Assembly: GCA_002415895.1 (NCBI GenBank)
Contig: DIAV01000206.1
Location: forward strand, 11,224 to 18,504
Origin: Anaerolineales bacterium UBA5069
GTDB taxonomy: Bacteria; Chloroflexota; Anaerolineae; Caldilineales; Caldilineaceae
Length of the DNA stretch: 7,281 nucleotides
Reading direction: 5' to 3'
Below the pieces are notes generated by a model. It saw only the letters and a list, made by a program, of their open reading frames with translations. It was not told where the DNA came from and searched no databases. Positions 1 to 6,115 of the stretch are shown piece by piece (within the stretch, counting starts at the first letter, position 1; every line of letters begins with the position of its first letter). A program made the translations under genes and the position numbers.

Positions 1-1126
1 CAACAACACTGCGCAGATTCGCGTGGGCGTCCTCTTTGGCGGGCGCAGCAGCGAACACGAAGTCTCGCTCGCCAGCGCGCGCAACGTCATGGATGCGCTG
101 GGCAAGGCAGGCTATGCGGTCACGCCGATTGGCATCTCGCCCCAGGGCAAGTGGCTGACCACAGGTGACCCCATGCGTATGCTGGCGGCGCAGGCGGCGG
201 GTGACTTGACGGACAGCAGCAGCGGTGTCCACGATGACGCGCCACAAGCGAACGGTGGCGGGGCATGGGCGCTGCTGCCCAGCGCCAGTCGGGCTGCGCC
301 ACTGCCGCCGGTCGATGTGATCTTCCCCGTGCTGCATGGTCCCTTTGGCGAAGATGGCACCGTGCAGGGGCTGCTCGAGATGGCCAACATTCCCTACGTG
401 GGCTGCGGTGTGCTGGCCAGCGCCGTCTGCATGGACAAGGAACTGGCGCGACGCCTCTTTGCCGCCGAAGGGCTGCCACAGCCGGAGTACACGCTCGTTC
501 TGCGCAACAACTGGATTGCCAACCGCAGCCACGTGCTTGACACCATTGAGGGCCGTCTTAACTACCCTCTCTTCATCAAGCCCGCCAACCTGGGCAGCAG
601 CGTGGGCATCTCCAAGGCCGCAGATCGCACCGCGCTGGCCGCCGCGCTGGACCTGGCGGCGCTGTACGACCGCAAGCTCATTGTGGAGGCAGCGGTGCCC
701 CACGCGCGCGAAATCGAAGTGAGCGTACTGGGCAATGATGAGGTCATCGCCAGCGTCCCGGGTGAAATTATCCCTGGAGCCGAGTTCTATGACTACGCCG
801 CCAAGTATCTGGACGACACGAGCGAACTTTGCATTCCTGCGCCGCTGGACGCCGCAACCACCGAGCAGGTGCGCGCCATGGCCGTGCGCGCCTTCAAGGC
901 CGTGGACGGCACAGGGCTGGCGCGTGTAGACTTCCTGCTGAACGGCGCAACAGGCGAACTCTACTTGAACGAAATCAACACCATGCCCGGCTTTACGCGC
1001 ATCAGCATGTTTCCCAAGCTGTGGGAGGCTTCGGGCACCCCCTATGCCGAATTGGTGGACAAGCTGGTCACGCTCGGACTCGAGCGCTACGCCGACAGGC
1101 AGCAGAACCATACGACACGCGACTAG
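1..1126 (+). CDS. ddl: D-alanine--D-alanine ligase, 5'-truncated by the window edge
   Basis: ATP-grasp ligase that joins two D-alanines in the cytoplasm, supplying the dipeptide MurF adds to the peptidoglycan precursor. Numbering from the GTG at 23, the visible motifs are the N-terminal [10 protein letters not shown] (Glu11 matches Glu15 of E. coli DdlB), HGPFGEDG, the glycine-rich ATP-grasp loop GSSVGIS (191-197), the omega-loop YDYAAKY (256-262), ARVDF, and the metal-binding [10 protein letters not shown] (316-325). The final Tyr of the omega loop is retained; D-lactate-type ligases change it, so D-Ala-D-Ala specificity is expected. A Gly/Ser/Asp-rich insert (about residues 58-82) is typical of longer Ddl enzymes of about 360 residues. 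The GTG at 23 is probably not the start: the frame is open to base 1, the preceding residues NNTAQIR are what Ddl proteins carry before VGVLFGG, and no ribosome binding site precedes it. The gene ends in TAG and its frame stays open into ftsQ. Confidence 0.95.
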   Translation, partial: NNTAQIRVGVLFGGRSSEHEVSLASARNVMDALGKAGYAVTPIGISPQGKWLTTGDPMRMLAAQAAGDLTDSSSGVHDDAPQANGGGAWALLPSASRAAPLPPVDVIFPVLHGPFGEDGTVQGLLEMANIPYVGCGVLASAVCMDKELARRLFAAEGLPQPEYTLVLRNNWIANRSHVLDTIEGRLNYPLFIKPANLGSSVGISKAADRTALAAALDLAALYDRKLIVEAAVPHAREIEVSVLGNDEVIASVPGEIIPGAEFYDYAAKYLDDTSELCIPAPLDAATTEQVRAMAVRAFKAVDGTGLARVDFLLNGATGELYLNEINTMPGFTRISMFPKLWEASGTPYAELVDKLVTLGLERYADRQQNHTTRD

Positions 1127-1140
1127 GTTCACCGTCGCGC

Positions 1141-1159
1141 AGCGGCAACCAATGCCGCT
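1141..1159 (+). other. Perfect hairpin in the ddl-ftsQ gap
   Basis: A seven-base-pair stem (AGCGGCA at 1141-1147 with TGCCGCT at 1153-1159) closes a five-base loop 14 bases after the ddl stop. No T-run follows, so it is not a standard intrinsic terminator. It could be a pause or mRNA-stability hairpin inside the dcw transcript, or chance in GC-rich DNA. Confidence 0.35.
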
Positions 1160-1255
1160 ACAAAGCTGACGCACGCTGAATCACACCGAGCCACACTGAC
1201 GACACCGGACCGCATCGACGCTCTCATCGCCGCAACCGGGCACATCGAGCCAACA

Positions 1256-2191
1256 ATGAGCACACCGCAGCCAGCCAAGCAAGGCGCACCCCAAGCAACC
1301 AGATCTGCAACCGCCTCCGCGAAGACGGGCACGCGCCCAGGTGCCGCCGCGCCCACCGCGCGCCGCCGCGCCAAGCGACGCCAGGCCGTAGGCCAGCAAT
1401 TGCGGCGCTTTGAGACAACGCTGCCCGGCTTGCGCATGGAACCCCTGCGCGGCCCAGCCGTGCCCATGAGCACAATCGGTTTCACCGGCTTTGTGTGGAG
1501 CAAGGCCGTGAGCGCCCTCCTGTTGTTGGGCGTCCTCTTCACATTGATTTGGATTAACGCCGACGAACGCTGGTACGTCTACCCCGAACGCGTACAGGTA
1601 ACGGGCGCGCGCCTTGTCAGCGCGCCGCTGCTGAGCGAAGCAGCGGACGTGAGTGGCTGGAATGTCTTCTGGCTGCGTCAGAGTGACGTGCGCAACCGCA
1701 TTCTTGAGAATCCCTGGATCGAAGGGGCGACCGTCTCATTTGGGCTGCCCGCACAGGTCAAAGTCAAGGTAACGGAGGCCCCGGTGGTTGCACTGTGGTC
1801 CACCGGCGAGGGGGAATTCTGGATTTCGCCCACGGGTGCAGCATTGCCTGTGACCGAAGCGTCCGACCCCGCCATGGCGCGACTGATTGACCCGCAGATG
1901 GCCGCCCTGCGCCCCGGCAGCCTCCCCGGCACAGCCGTGGACACCAACATCGTTGCCAGCGCATTGGCGCTCATGCAGAGTGTGCCAGGCGTCACCGAAG
2001 TGCGCTACAGCCCGGATGTTGGGCTTCACTTTGGCCTGCCCGGCACCACGCTCTACGTGCACTGGGGCGACGGCGAGAATGTAGACAAGAAACTCGAGAT
2101 GCTCAACCTGGGCCGCCAGTTGGCGGCCACAGGCGAGCTGAACGGGCACATCCTTGATGTGCGCTTTCCGGATGTCGTTACAACGCGCTGA
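1256..2191 (+). CDS. ftsQ: Cell division protein FtsQ/DivIB (POTRA domain)
   Basis: Bitopic membrane protein of the divisome; in the known family it connects FtsL/FtsB to early division proteins and controls septal peptidoglycan synthesis. The 311-residue product has a long basic, Ala/Pro/Arg-rich cytoplasmic N-terminus (1-80, with RRRAKRR at 36-42), one transmembrane helix (about 84-100), then an extracytoplasmic POTRA domain (about 106-181). That domain carries the signature VQVTGARLVS, a NPWIEGATV strand-turn, and PAQVKVKVTEAPVVALW. A FtsQ-type beta domain follows, including the EFWISPTGAALPV segment. Identity rests on this architecture plus its place between ddl and ftsA. The ATG at 1256 lacks a clear Shine-Dalgarno sequence. 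No ATG, GTG or TTG lies in frame between the ddl stop and it; later ATGs at 1436 and 1466 also lack ribosome sites but would keep the membrane helix, so the basic N-terminus could be shorter. The stop is TGA. Confidence 0.92.
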   Translation: MSTPQPAKQGAPQATRSATASAKTGTRPGAAAPTARRRAKRRQAVGQQLRRFETTLPGLRMEPLRGPAVPMSTIGFTGFVWSKAVSALLLLGVLFTLIWINADERWYVYPERVQVTGARLVSAPLLSEAADVSGWNVFWLRQSDVRNRILENPWIEGATVSFGLPAQVKVKVTEAPVVALWSTGEGEFWISPTGAALPVTEASDPAMARLIDPQMAALRPGSLPGTAVDTNIVASALALMQSVPGVTEVRYSPDVGLHFGLPGTTLYVHWGDGENVDKKLEMLNLGRQLAATGELNGHILDVRFPDVVTTR

Positions 2192-2252
2192 ACGAATATG
2201 CATCGCGCGTCGCTGCGCAGGTGACGGCTATACAGGATCAAACTTGATTTAG

Positions 2253-2269
2253 GTGCGCGAGATACGCAC
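2253..2269 (+). other. Small dyad in the ftsQ-ftsA gap
   Basis: GTGCG (2253-2257) can pair with CGCAC (2265-2269) around a seven-base loop, 20 bases before the preferred ftsA start. It might modulate ftsA translation. The stem is short and no T-run follows, so it may well be chance. Confidence 0.2.
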
Positions 2270-2280
2270 TGGTACGTCTT

Positions 2281-2287
2281 GAGGTGA
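2281..2287 (+). promoter_or_regulatory. Ribosome binding site deciding the ftsA start
   Basis: GAGGTGA matches seven consecutive bases of the anti-Shine-Dalgarno complement. It overlaps the first in-frame GTG at 2284 and sits correctly for the second GTG at 2290, five bases after the GAGG core. No Shine-Dalgarno-like sequence precedes 2284. This favours 2290 as the true start, although the difference is only two residues. Confidence 0.6.
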
Positions 2288-2289
2288 AT

Positions 2290-3561
2290 GTGCAAGAGAT
2301 AACCGCTGCAATTGATGTGGGCACCACAAAAATCTGCGCACTCATGGCTGCCATAGAGCATGATGGCCTGGGCAATCTGGGGCTGCGCGTGCTCGGCGAG
2401 GGGCATGTGCCCAGCCGCGGCATTCGGCGCGGCGTCGTCGTCAACGTAGCCGAAGCCAGCGCCGCGATTGGTGAAGCCGTGGAAAAGTGTGAGGCCGAAG
2501 CTGGCCGTCACATGCTCAAAGCCAACGTGGGCATTGCAGGCAGCCACATCGCCACCCTCAACAGCTCGGGCGTCAGCCCCGTCGACCGGCGCAACGGCAT
2601 TACCACCGCCGACATGCAGCGTGCGCTCGAGGGCGCACGCGCCGTCGCGCTGCCGCAAAACCAGGAGGTCATCCACACCATTGCCCGTCATTGGACAGTG
2701 GACGGCCAGCGCGAGATTCACCATCCGCAGGGGATGACAGCCTATCGCCTCGAGGTGGACGCACACATCGTCACGGGCAGCAGCACCGCCATCAGCAACC
2801 TGGTGCAGTGCGTTACAAAGCACGATATTGACATTGATGGCCTTGTGTTGGAGCCGCTGGCCAGCAATGCCGCCGTGCTGAGCCCCGAGGAGCGACGCAT
2901 GGGCGTGGCCGTTGTGGATATGGGCGGCGGCACAACCGACATCGCCGTTTTCCGTGACGACGGCTTGTGCAGCACACAGGTGTTGGACCTGGGCGGCAAT
3001 CATCTAACCAATGACATCGCCATGGCGCTCAGCACCCCCTTTGACACGGCGGAGTCGATCAAAGTGCGCTACGGCCATGTGGTGCCCGAGCGTGTGGCCG
3101 CAGACGAAGCCATTTGGGCCACGGTCTTTGGCGAGAAGGCCGAGCGCAGCTTTAGCCGCCGCTTCATGTGCACCGTGCTTGAAGCACGCGCTGGCGAAAT
3201 GTTCGAGATCATTCGCGACAAGCTGGAGGAAAGCGGCGACTACAAGCGCCTGCCCGCGGGCCTTGTCCTCACAGGTGGCTCAAGCCAGTTGCAGGGCATG
3301 GTTGAACTGGGCCGCGGCATTCTGCAAATGCCCGTGCGCGTGGGTGCGCCGCAAACGACGCTGCCCATCACCGGCCTCAGCCGCATGTTGCAGTCGCCCA
3401 CCTATGCAACCACCGTGGGGCTGCTGCTGTGGGGGCTGCGCGAGGATGGCGACCAGGTGCAGCGTCGCTTCCAGGCAGGCGAGGCGCCCGGTGGCCCCGG
3501 CAATGGCGCGCAGTGGTGGCTGCGCGCGCGCAGCGTCTTCCGGTATCTGTTGCCGGGATAG
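2290..3561 (+). CDS. ftsA: Cell division protein FtsA, actin-like membrane tether of FtsZ
   Basis: ATP-binding actin-fold protein that binds the C-terminal peptide of FtsZ and anchors the Z-ring to the inner face of the membrane. The product is 423 residues from 2290 (425 from 2284), normal for FtsA. Numbered from 2284: phosphate-1 motif AAIDVGTTK near the N-terminus, the FtsA-specific SHS2/1C insertion after it, phosphate-2 motif [14 protein letters not shown] (210-223), and adenosine motif [11 protein letters not shown] (from about 329). The last 16 residues (410-425) contain [14 protein letters not shown], alternating aromatic/hydrophobic and Arg residues as expected for the membrane-targeting amphipathic helix. 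The gene lies between ftsQ and ftsZ, the usual order. The start is GTG, and 2290 is preferred over 2284 on ribosome-site grounds. It ends in TAG, after which the same frame stays open for 84 codons, discussed in the findings. Confidence 0.96.
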   Translation: MQEITAAIDVGTTKICALMAAIEHDGLGNLGLRVLGEGHVPSRGIRRGVVVNVAEASAAIGEAVEKCEAEAGRHMLKANVGIAGSHIATLNSSGVSPVDRRNGITTADMQRALEGARAVALPQNQEVIHTIARHWTVDGQREIHHPQGMTAYRLEVDAHIVTGSSTAISNLVQCVTKHDIDIDGLVLEPLASNAAVLSPEERRMGVAVVDMGGGTTDIAVFRDDGLCSTQVLDLGGNHLTNDIAMALSTPFDTAESIKVRYGHVVPERVAADEAIWATVFGEKAERSFSRRFMCTVLEARAGEMFEIIRDKLEESGDYKRLPAGLVLTGGSSQLQGMVELGRGILQMPVRVGAPQTTLPITGLSRMLQSPTYATTVGLLLWGLREDGDQVQRRFQAGEAPGGPGNGAQWWLRARSVFRYLLPG

Positions 3562-3612
3562 GAGAGAAGCCAACAGGAACTCTTTGAGGAAAGCCAACCG
3601 CAGCGCCCGCAA

Positions 3613-3632
3613 CCGGCGCCTGTGGCGGCCGG
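3613..3632 (+). other. GC-rich hairpin in the ftsA-ftsZ gap
   Basis: CCGG-CGCC (3613-3620) pairs with GGCG and CCGG (3624-3632) around a TGT loop, leaving one bulged G at 3628. No T-run follows, so termination is unlikely. In dcw operons FtsZ must be made in large excess over FtsA, and a hairpin here could stabilise or mark processing of a separate ftsZ mRNA. That role is inference only. Confidence 0.35.
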
Positions 3633-3766
3633 AAGCGCATTACCGTCGCAACCAGCGGGTGTGCGCCAGCATGAGCCATTTTCAGAATTTGTGCAGCGGA
3701 TTTTTGTCACCCAACTGTACCAGCGCCCCGCAACCAGGGCCAGCTTTGCACCGTTCGTTCTTGTCC

Positions 3767-3772
3767 AAGGAG
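3767..3772 (+). promoter_or_regulatory. Ribosome binding site of ftsZ
   Basis: AAGGAG lies nine bases before the ATG at 3782. It fixes the ftsZ start. The same frame is open far upstream (to 3011), but that extension reads through ftsA in another frame and is not coding. Confidence 0.8.
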
Positions 3773-3781
3773 CCGAAAACC

Positions 3782-4918
3782 ATGACACGGAAGAGCACAA
3801 CGCCGCAATTCGTTGAGAACTTTGCTCAAATTAAGGTCATCGGAGTGGGAGGCGGCGGTCAGAACGCCGTTAACCGGATGATCGAAGAAGGAATTCAGGG
3901 TGTGGAGTTTATCTCCGTCAACACCGACGCCCAGGCGCTCATGCTGGCCAACGCGCCGCAACGGCTGCGCATTGGCGACAAATTAACCAAGGGCCTTGGC
4001 TCGGGCGGCAACCCCGAAGTGGGGCAGCGCGCCGCCGAAGAGAGCCGCGATGAGTTGATCGACATGATCAAGGGCGCCGACATGATCTTCATCGCTGCCG
4101 GTATGGGCGGCGGCACGGGGTCGGGCGCGGCGCCGGTGATTGCCAGCATTGCCCGCGAAATGGGCGCGCTGACAATTGGCGTCGTCACCAAGCCCTTCAC
4201 CTTTGAGGGCAGCCAGCGCCGTCGCACCGCTGAGGGCGCAATTGAGCAAATGGTGAAGAACGTCGATACGCTCATCACCATCCCCAACGACCGCCTGCTG
4301 GCCATTGTGGACAAAAAGGCGGGCCTCAACCAGGCCTTCCGCACGGCAGACGATGTGTTGCGCCAGGGTATTCAGGGCATTAGCGAATTGATTACCACGC
4401 CCGGCCTTGTGAACCTCGACTTTGCCGACGTGCGTTCGATTATGGCCGACGGCGGCCCGGCACTCATGGCGATTGGCCGCAGCAGCGGTGAAGGGCGCGC
4501 GCGCGAGGCTGCCGAGCGTGCCATCCACAGCGCGCTGCTGGATGTTTCCATCGACGGGGCGCGCTCGATCATCTTCAACATCCGTGGCGGTGAAGAGATG
4601 AGCCTCTTCGAGGTTAACGAGGCCGCCGAAGTGGTGCGCGCCAACACGCACCCCGAAGCCAACATCATCTTCGGCGCTGTGATCGATTCGTCCATGAAGG
4701 ACGATCTGCAACTCACAGTCATTGCAACCGGCTTTGAGCGCACCAAGCAACAGGACCCGCTGGACTTTGGCAAGAGTCTCTTTGAGGCGCGCCCCGCCCA
4801 GGAAAAGGCCGCGGAACAGGCCAGCAAGCCTGCAAGCGACTATCTTGTGCGCACCTTTGACCGCGACGATCTGGACATTCCCGCCTTCCTGCGCCGCTCG
4901 CGCCAGAACGGTAAATAA
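3782..4918 (+). CDS. ftsZ: Cell division GTPase FtsZ
   Basis: Tubulin homologue that polymerises with GTP at midcell into the Z-ring and recruits the divisome. The 378-residue product starts [16 protein letters not shown] (18-33, nucleotide-binding T1 region). It carries the tubulin signature GGGTGSG (109-115) and the T7 synergy loop NLDFADV (211-217), whose Asn211, Asp213 and Asp216 match the family's catalytic contacts that complete the GTPase site of the next subunit. A short linker of roughly 40 residues leads to the conserved C-terminal peptide [11 protein letters not shown] (362-372), the docking site for FtsA, and then a basic tail RSRQNGK. Length and motifs are fully standard and no residue is missing. 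The start ATG at 3782 has a good Shine-Dalgarno sequence. The gene lies 220 bases after ftsA and is followed within 20 bases by a long hairpin, so it is the last gene of the block. Confidence 0.98.
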   Translation: MTRKSTTPQFVENFAQIKVIGVGGGGQNAVNRMIEEGIQGVEFISVNTDAQALMLANAPQRLRIGDKLTKGLGSGGNPEVGQRAAEESRDELIDMIKGADMIFIAAGMGGGTGSGAAPVIASIAREMGALTIGVVTKPFTFEGSQRRRTAEGAIEQMVKNVDTLITIPNDRLLAIVDKKAGLNQAFRTADDVLRQGIQGISELITTPGLVNLDFADVRSIMADGGPALMAIGRSSGEGRAREAAERAIHSALLDVSIDGARSIIFNIRGGEEMSLFEVNEAAEVVRANTHPEANIIFGAVIDSSMKDDLQLTVIATGFERTKQQDPLDFGKSLFEARPAQEKAAEQASKPASDYLVRTFDRDDLDIPAFLRRSRQNGK

Positions 4919-4936
4919 GCCCATGCAGCGTTGCTA

Positions 4937-4969
4937 AGCCGGGCAAGCCGCGACGCGGCTTGCCCGGTT
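4937..4969 (+). terminator. Long GC hairpin directly after ftsZ
   Basis: CCGGGCAAGCCG (4939-4950) is the exact reverse complement of 4956-4967. With C4951-G4955 the stem is 13 perfect base pairs around a GAC loop, and A4937-T4969 plus a G-T wobble can extend it. No T-run follows, so alone it may act as a 3'-end protecting hairpin or a pause site, with the terminator at 5022 finishing transcription. Confidence 0.65.
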
Positions 4970-4984
4970 GGGCATGCCTTGAAA

Positions 4985-5015
4985 AATGATCATTGCGAAT
5001 TGAATGATTGATCAT
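4985..5015. repeat. Two ATGAT/ATCAT dyads between the terminators
   Basis: AATGATCATT (4985-4994) is a perfect palindrome. ATGAT-TG-ATCAT (5004-5015) is a second dyad with the same half-sites, spaced by two bases. The intervening sequence is A+T-rich, unlike its surroundings. They may be operator-like sites or pair with each other in RNA; no family is recognised. Confidence 0.3.
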
Positions 5016-5021
5016 GCACAG

Positions 5022-5048
5022 CGGAGGGCTTTTTAGCCCTCCGTTTTT
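5022..5048 (+). terminator. Intrinsic terminator of the dcw block
   Basis: CGGAGGGCT (5022-5030) pairs perfectly with AGCCCTCCG (5035-5043) around a TTTT loop and is followed at once by TTTTT (5044-5048). This is a textbook Rho-independent terminator about 100 bases after the ftsZ stop. It separates the division genes from nrdR. Confidence 0.85.
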
Positions 5049-5268
5049 GCGCCGTGCGTGCGCGGTTGCGGCGTGCTGCATATACGCTTTGGCTGCGCCA
5101 CCCGCGACAGTGATAACGCATGAAATGACAGCTCACCGCACAGGTGGGCCTTTGCGTCTTCTGCAAATTGGCCGATCTTAACCTTAAAGTTTCGCGTCTT
5201 TACGGAACTTGCTTCCCCTCGCACCGCGTTTACTCTGGTGAGTGCTCTTTAGAACGCCTGTACGCCAT
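5049..5268. other. Non-coding stretch upstream of the nrdR promoter
   Basis: The whole gap from the ftsZ stop to nrdR (4919-5362) is 444 bases; this is the part not covered by terminators or promoter elements. I find no convincing gene in it. Frames open on the reverse strand lack any recognisable protein character, and no tRNA fold was seen. One hairpin stands out: GCTCACC (5131-5137) pairs with GGTGGGC (5143-5149), seven pairs including one T-G wobble, followed by a short T-rich stretch. It could be a weak third terminator. Confidence 0.5.
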
Positions 5269-5297
5269 TTGCATTGTGCCGTGCGCTCTGCTATACT
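5269..5297 (+). promoter_or_regulatory. Sigma-70-type promoter of nrdR
   Basis: TTGCAT (5269-5274) and TATACT (5292-5297) are separated by exactly 17 bases. They match four of six bases of TTGACA and five of six of TATAAT. Transcription should start near 5304, leaving a leader of about 60 bases that contains both NrdR-box-like sites. Confidence 0.75.
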
Positions 5298-5308
5298 GAC
5301 CGCCCGCC

Positions 5309-5324
5309 ACCCCAGATATAGTAT
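5309..5324. promoter_or_regulatory. Upstream NrdR-box-like operator
   Basis: ACCCCAGATATAGTAT matches about 12 of 16 positions of the published NrdR box consensus acaCwAtATATwGwgt, keeping the invariant C, the ATAT core and the G. It begins just after the predicted transcription start. Bound NrdR here would block promoter clearance. Confidence 0.65.
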
Positions 5325-5340
5325 GGCGGGCATACGCAAT

Positions 5341-5356
5341 CTCCCATATATAGGGG
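5341..5356. promoter_or_regulatory. Downstream NrdR-box-like operator
   Basis: CTCCCATATATAGGGG has the core CCATATATAG and matches about 10 of 16 consensus positions. Its centre is 32 bp from the first box, about three helical turns, the spacing known for cooperative NrdR box pairs. Its right arm forms the nrdR ribosome binding site. Confidence 0.65.
5352..5356 (+). promoter_or_regulatory. Ribosome binding site of nrdR, within the operator
   Basis: AGGGG lies six bases before the GTG at 5363, supporting that start. It is also the right arm of the second NrdR-box-like dyad, so one stretch serves both repression and translation. Confidence 0.6.
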
Positions 5357-5362
5357 TCAGCC

Positions 5363-5809
5363 GTGCAATGTCCGCACTGTGGCGCAAGCCAACATCGAGT
5401 CATCGACACCCGCGACACGGCCGATGCCATCCGGCGGCGACGCCAGTGTGAAGCGTGCGGTTTGCGCTTCACCACCTATGAGCATATTGCTGCCAACCTG
5501 CTCGTCTCCAAGAGCGACGGCCGCCGCGAACCATTTGATCGCCAGAAGCTGCTGCAGGGCATTCAGATCGCCGCCACCAAGCGCCCCATTAGCCGAGAGA
5601 CGATTGAGGGAATCGTCAATCACATTCAGGAGCAAGCGCTGAACAGCGGCAAGATGGAGATTCCCAGCACCGTGATTGGCCAGTTGGTGCTCGATCAGTT
5701 GGCAACGATTGATCAGGTGGCATACATCCGTTTTGCCAGCGTCTATCTGGACATTCACGATTTGAACGAATTGCGCATTGAGATTGACCGTCTCATGGGC
5801 AGGAACTAA
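5363..5809 (+). CDS. nrdR: Transcriptional repressor NrdR of ribonucleotide reductase genes
   Basis: DNA-binding repressor that senses dATP versus ATP and shuts down ribonucleotide reductase genes when deoxynucleotides are plentiful. The 148-residue product has the family layout. An N-terminal zinc ribbon has Cys3, Cys6, Cys29 and Cys32, with the basic run RRRRQC before the second Cys pair and [10 protein letters not shown] after it. An ATP-cone domain (about 48-130) carries [14 protein letters not shown] (50-63), KRPIS and [10 protein letters not shown] (119-128). Length equals the usual 145-160 residues. The GTG start gives the invariant MxCPxC opening and has an AGGGG ribosome site. The gene has its own promoter and two operator-like sites upstream, implying autorepression, and lies just before nrdJ, its expected target. 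It stops at TAA (5807). Confidence 0.97.
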   Translation: MQCPHCGASQHRVIDTRDTADAIRRRRQCEACGLRFTTYEHIAANLLVSKSDGRREPFDRQKLLQGIQIAATKRPISRETIEGIVNHIQEQALNSGKMEIPSTVIGQLVLDQLATIDQVAYIRFASVYLDIHDLNELRIEIDRLMGRN

Positions 5810-5829
5810 CGGGGCGCACCCCGCGTTTT
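5810..5829 (+). terminator. Short candidate terminator after nrdR
   Basis: CGGGG (5810-5814) pairs with CCCCG (5819-5823) around a CGCA loop, directly after the stop codon, with TTTT at 5826-5829 two bases later. The all-GC stem is only five pairs and the T-run short, so it is probably leaky. Partial read-through would link nrdJ to the NrdR-controlled promoter. Confidence 0.4.
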
Positions 5830-5898
5830 ACAGGCGCACGCAGTCCAGTCATCGCAGCCTCACAGCACGCACCAGGATACTTTTCCGAATTCAAGTGG

Positions 5899-5928
5899 GG
5901 CATGGCACGCCGCAAGGCGAGACATGCC
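5899..5928 (+). promoter_or_regulatory. GNRA-tetraloop hairpin in the nrdJ leader
   Basis: GGCATG (5899-5904) pairs with CATGCC (5923-5928); inside, CGCC (5908-5911) pairs with GGCG (5916-5919) around a GCAA tetraloop. The symmetric three-by-three internal loop (GCA opposite AGA) can form a C-G pair flanked by G-A and A-A. This looks like a designed RNA hairpin more than chance, but no known family is recognised. Confidence 0.45.
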
Positions 5929-5959
5929 GCTCCCAGCGCATTGCAGCCGCCGCGGATTG

Positions 5960-5975
5960 ACTCCAGCGTTGGAGT
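5960..5975 (+). other. Second hairpin in the nrdJ leader
   Basis: ACTCCA (5960-5965) pairs perfectly with TGGAGT (5970-5975) around a GCGT loop, 31 bases after the GNRA hairpin. No T-run follows. Together the two hairpins suggest a structured leader. Confidence 0.35.
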
Positions 5976-6104
5976 GACAGGCACGGCGCTCGTTGCAGCG
6001 ATGGTACGCGCCCCAGAGCATTGTTCAAAGTGACAACCCATTGCGCTGCTGCCCCCGTTTTTTTTTTGCGGCGCGCCAGACAACCCCTATTGTTGCAGGT
6101 AATC

Positions 6105-6109
6105 AGGAG
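6105..6109 (+). promoter_or_regulatory. Ribosome binding site of nrdJ
   Basis: AGGAG sits six bases before the ATG at 6116, the ideal spacing, and supports that start together with its serine/asparagine-rich N-terminal extension. Confidence 0.8.
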
Positions 6110-6115
6110 CAAGCT

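Larger units (their letters stand above)
5830..6104 (+). other. Non-coding nrdR-nrdJ leader region
   Basis: The full nrdR-nrdJ gap is 306 bases and no gene is supported in it. It holds two clear hairpins (listed separately) and a run of ten Ts at 6058-6067 between GC-rich flanks, with no strong hairpin just before it. Longer-range pairings are possible, for example GCAGCG (5995-6000) with CGCTGC (6044-6049), or AGCGCA (5935-5940) with TGCGCT (6042-6047). No strong promoter, NrdR box or B12-box sequence was found. Confidence 0.5.

Noticed and set aside
2229..2250. TATACA as a -10 element for an ftsA promoter
   Set aside because: No TTGACA-like hexamer 16-18 bases upstream.
2053..3003. 316-codon open frame on the reverse strand opposite ftsQ/ftsA
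   Set aside because: It is the antisense of conserved ftsA and has no recognisable motif. Long antisense frames are common in GC-rich genes.
3011..3781. 257-codon upstream extension of the ftsZ frame
   Set aside because: It overlaps ftsA in a different frame and has the Arg/Ala/Cys-rich look of an out-of-frame translation. FtsZ similarity and a good ribosome site begin at 3782.
3983..4924. 313-codon open frame on the reverse strand opposite ftsZ
   Set aside because: Antisense shadow of ftsZ, with His/Ala/Val-rich composition and no domain.
5033..5224. 63-codon reverse-strand frame between ftsZ and nrdR
   Set aside because: It overlaps the terminator, lacks a recognisable domain, and nothing supports translation.
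5298..5313. CCGCCAC stretch resembling part of a cobalamin riboswitch B12 box
   Set aside because: Only a partial match; the other conserved riboswitch core elements are absent upstream, and the position is at the predicted transcription start of nrdR.
5876..5881. GATACT as a -10 element for a separate nrdJ promoter
   Set aside because: No -35 element at a usable distance and no extended -10. The hit is too weak to call.
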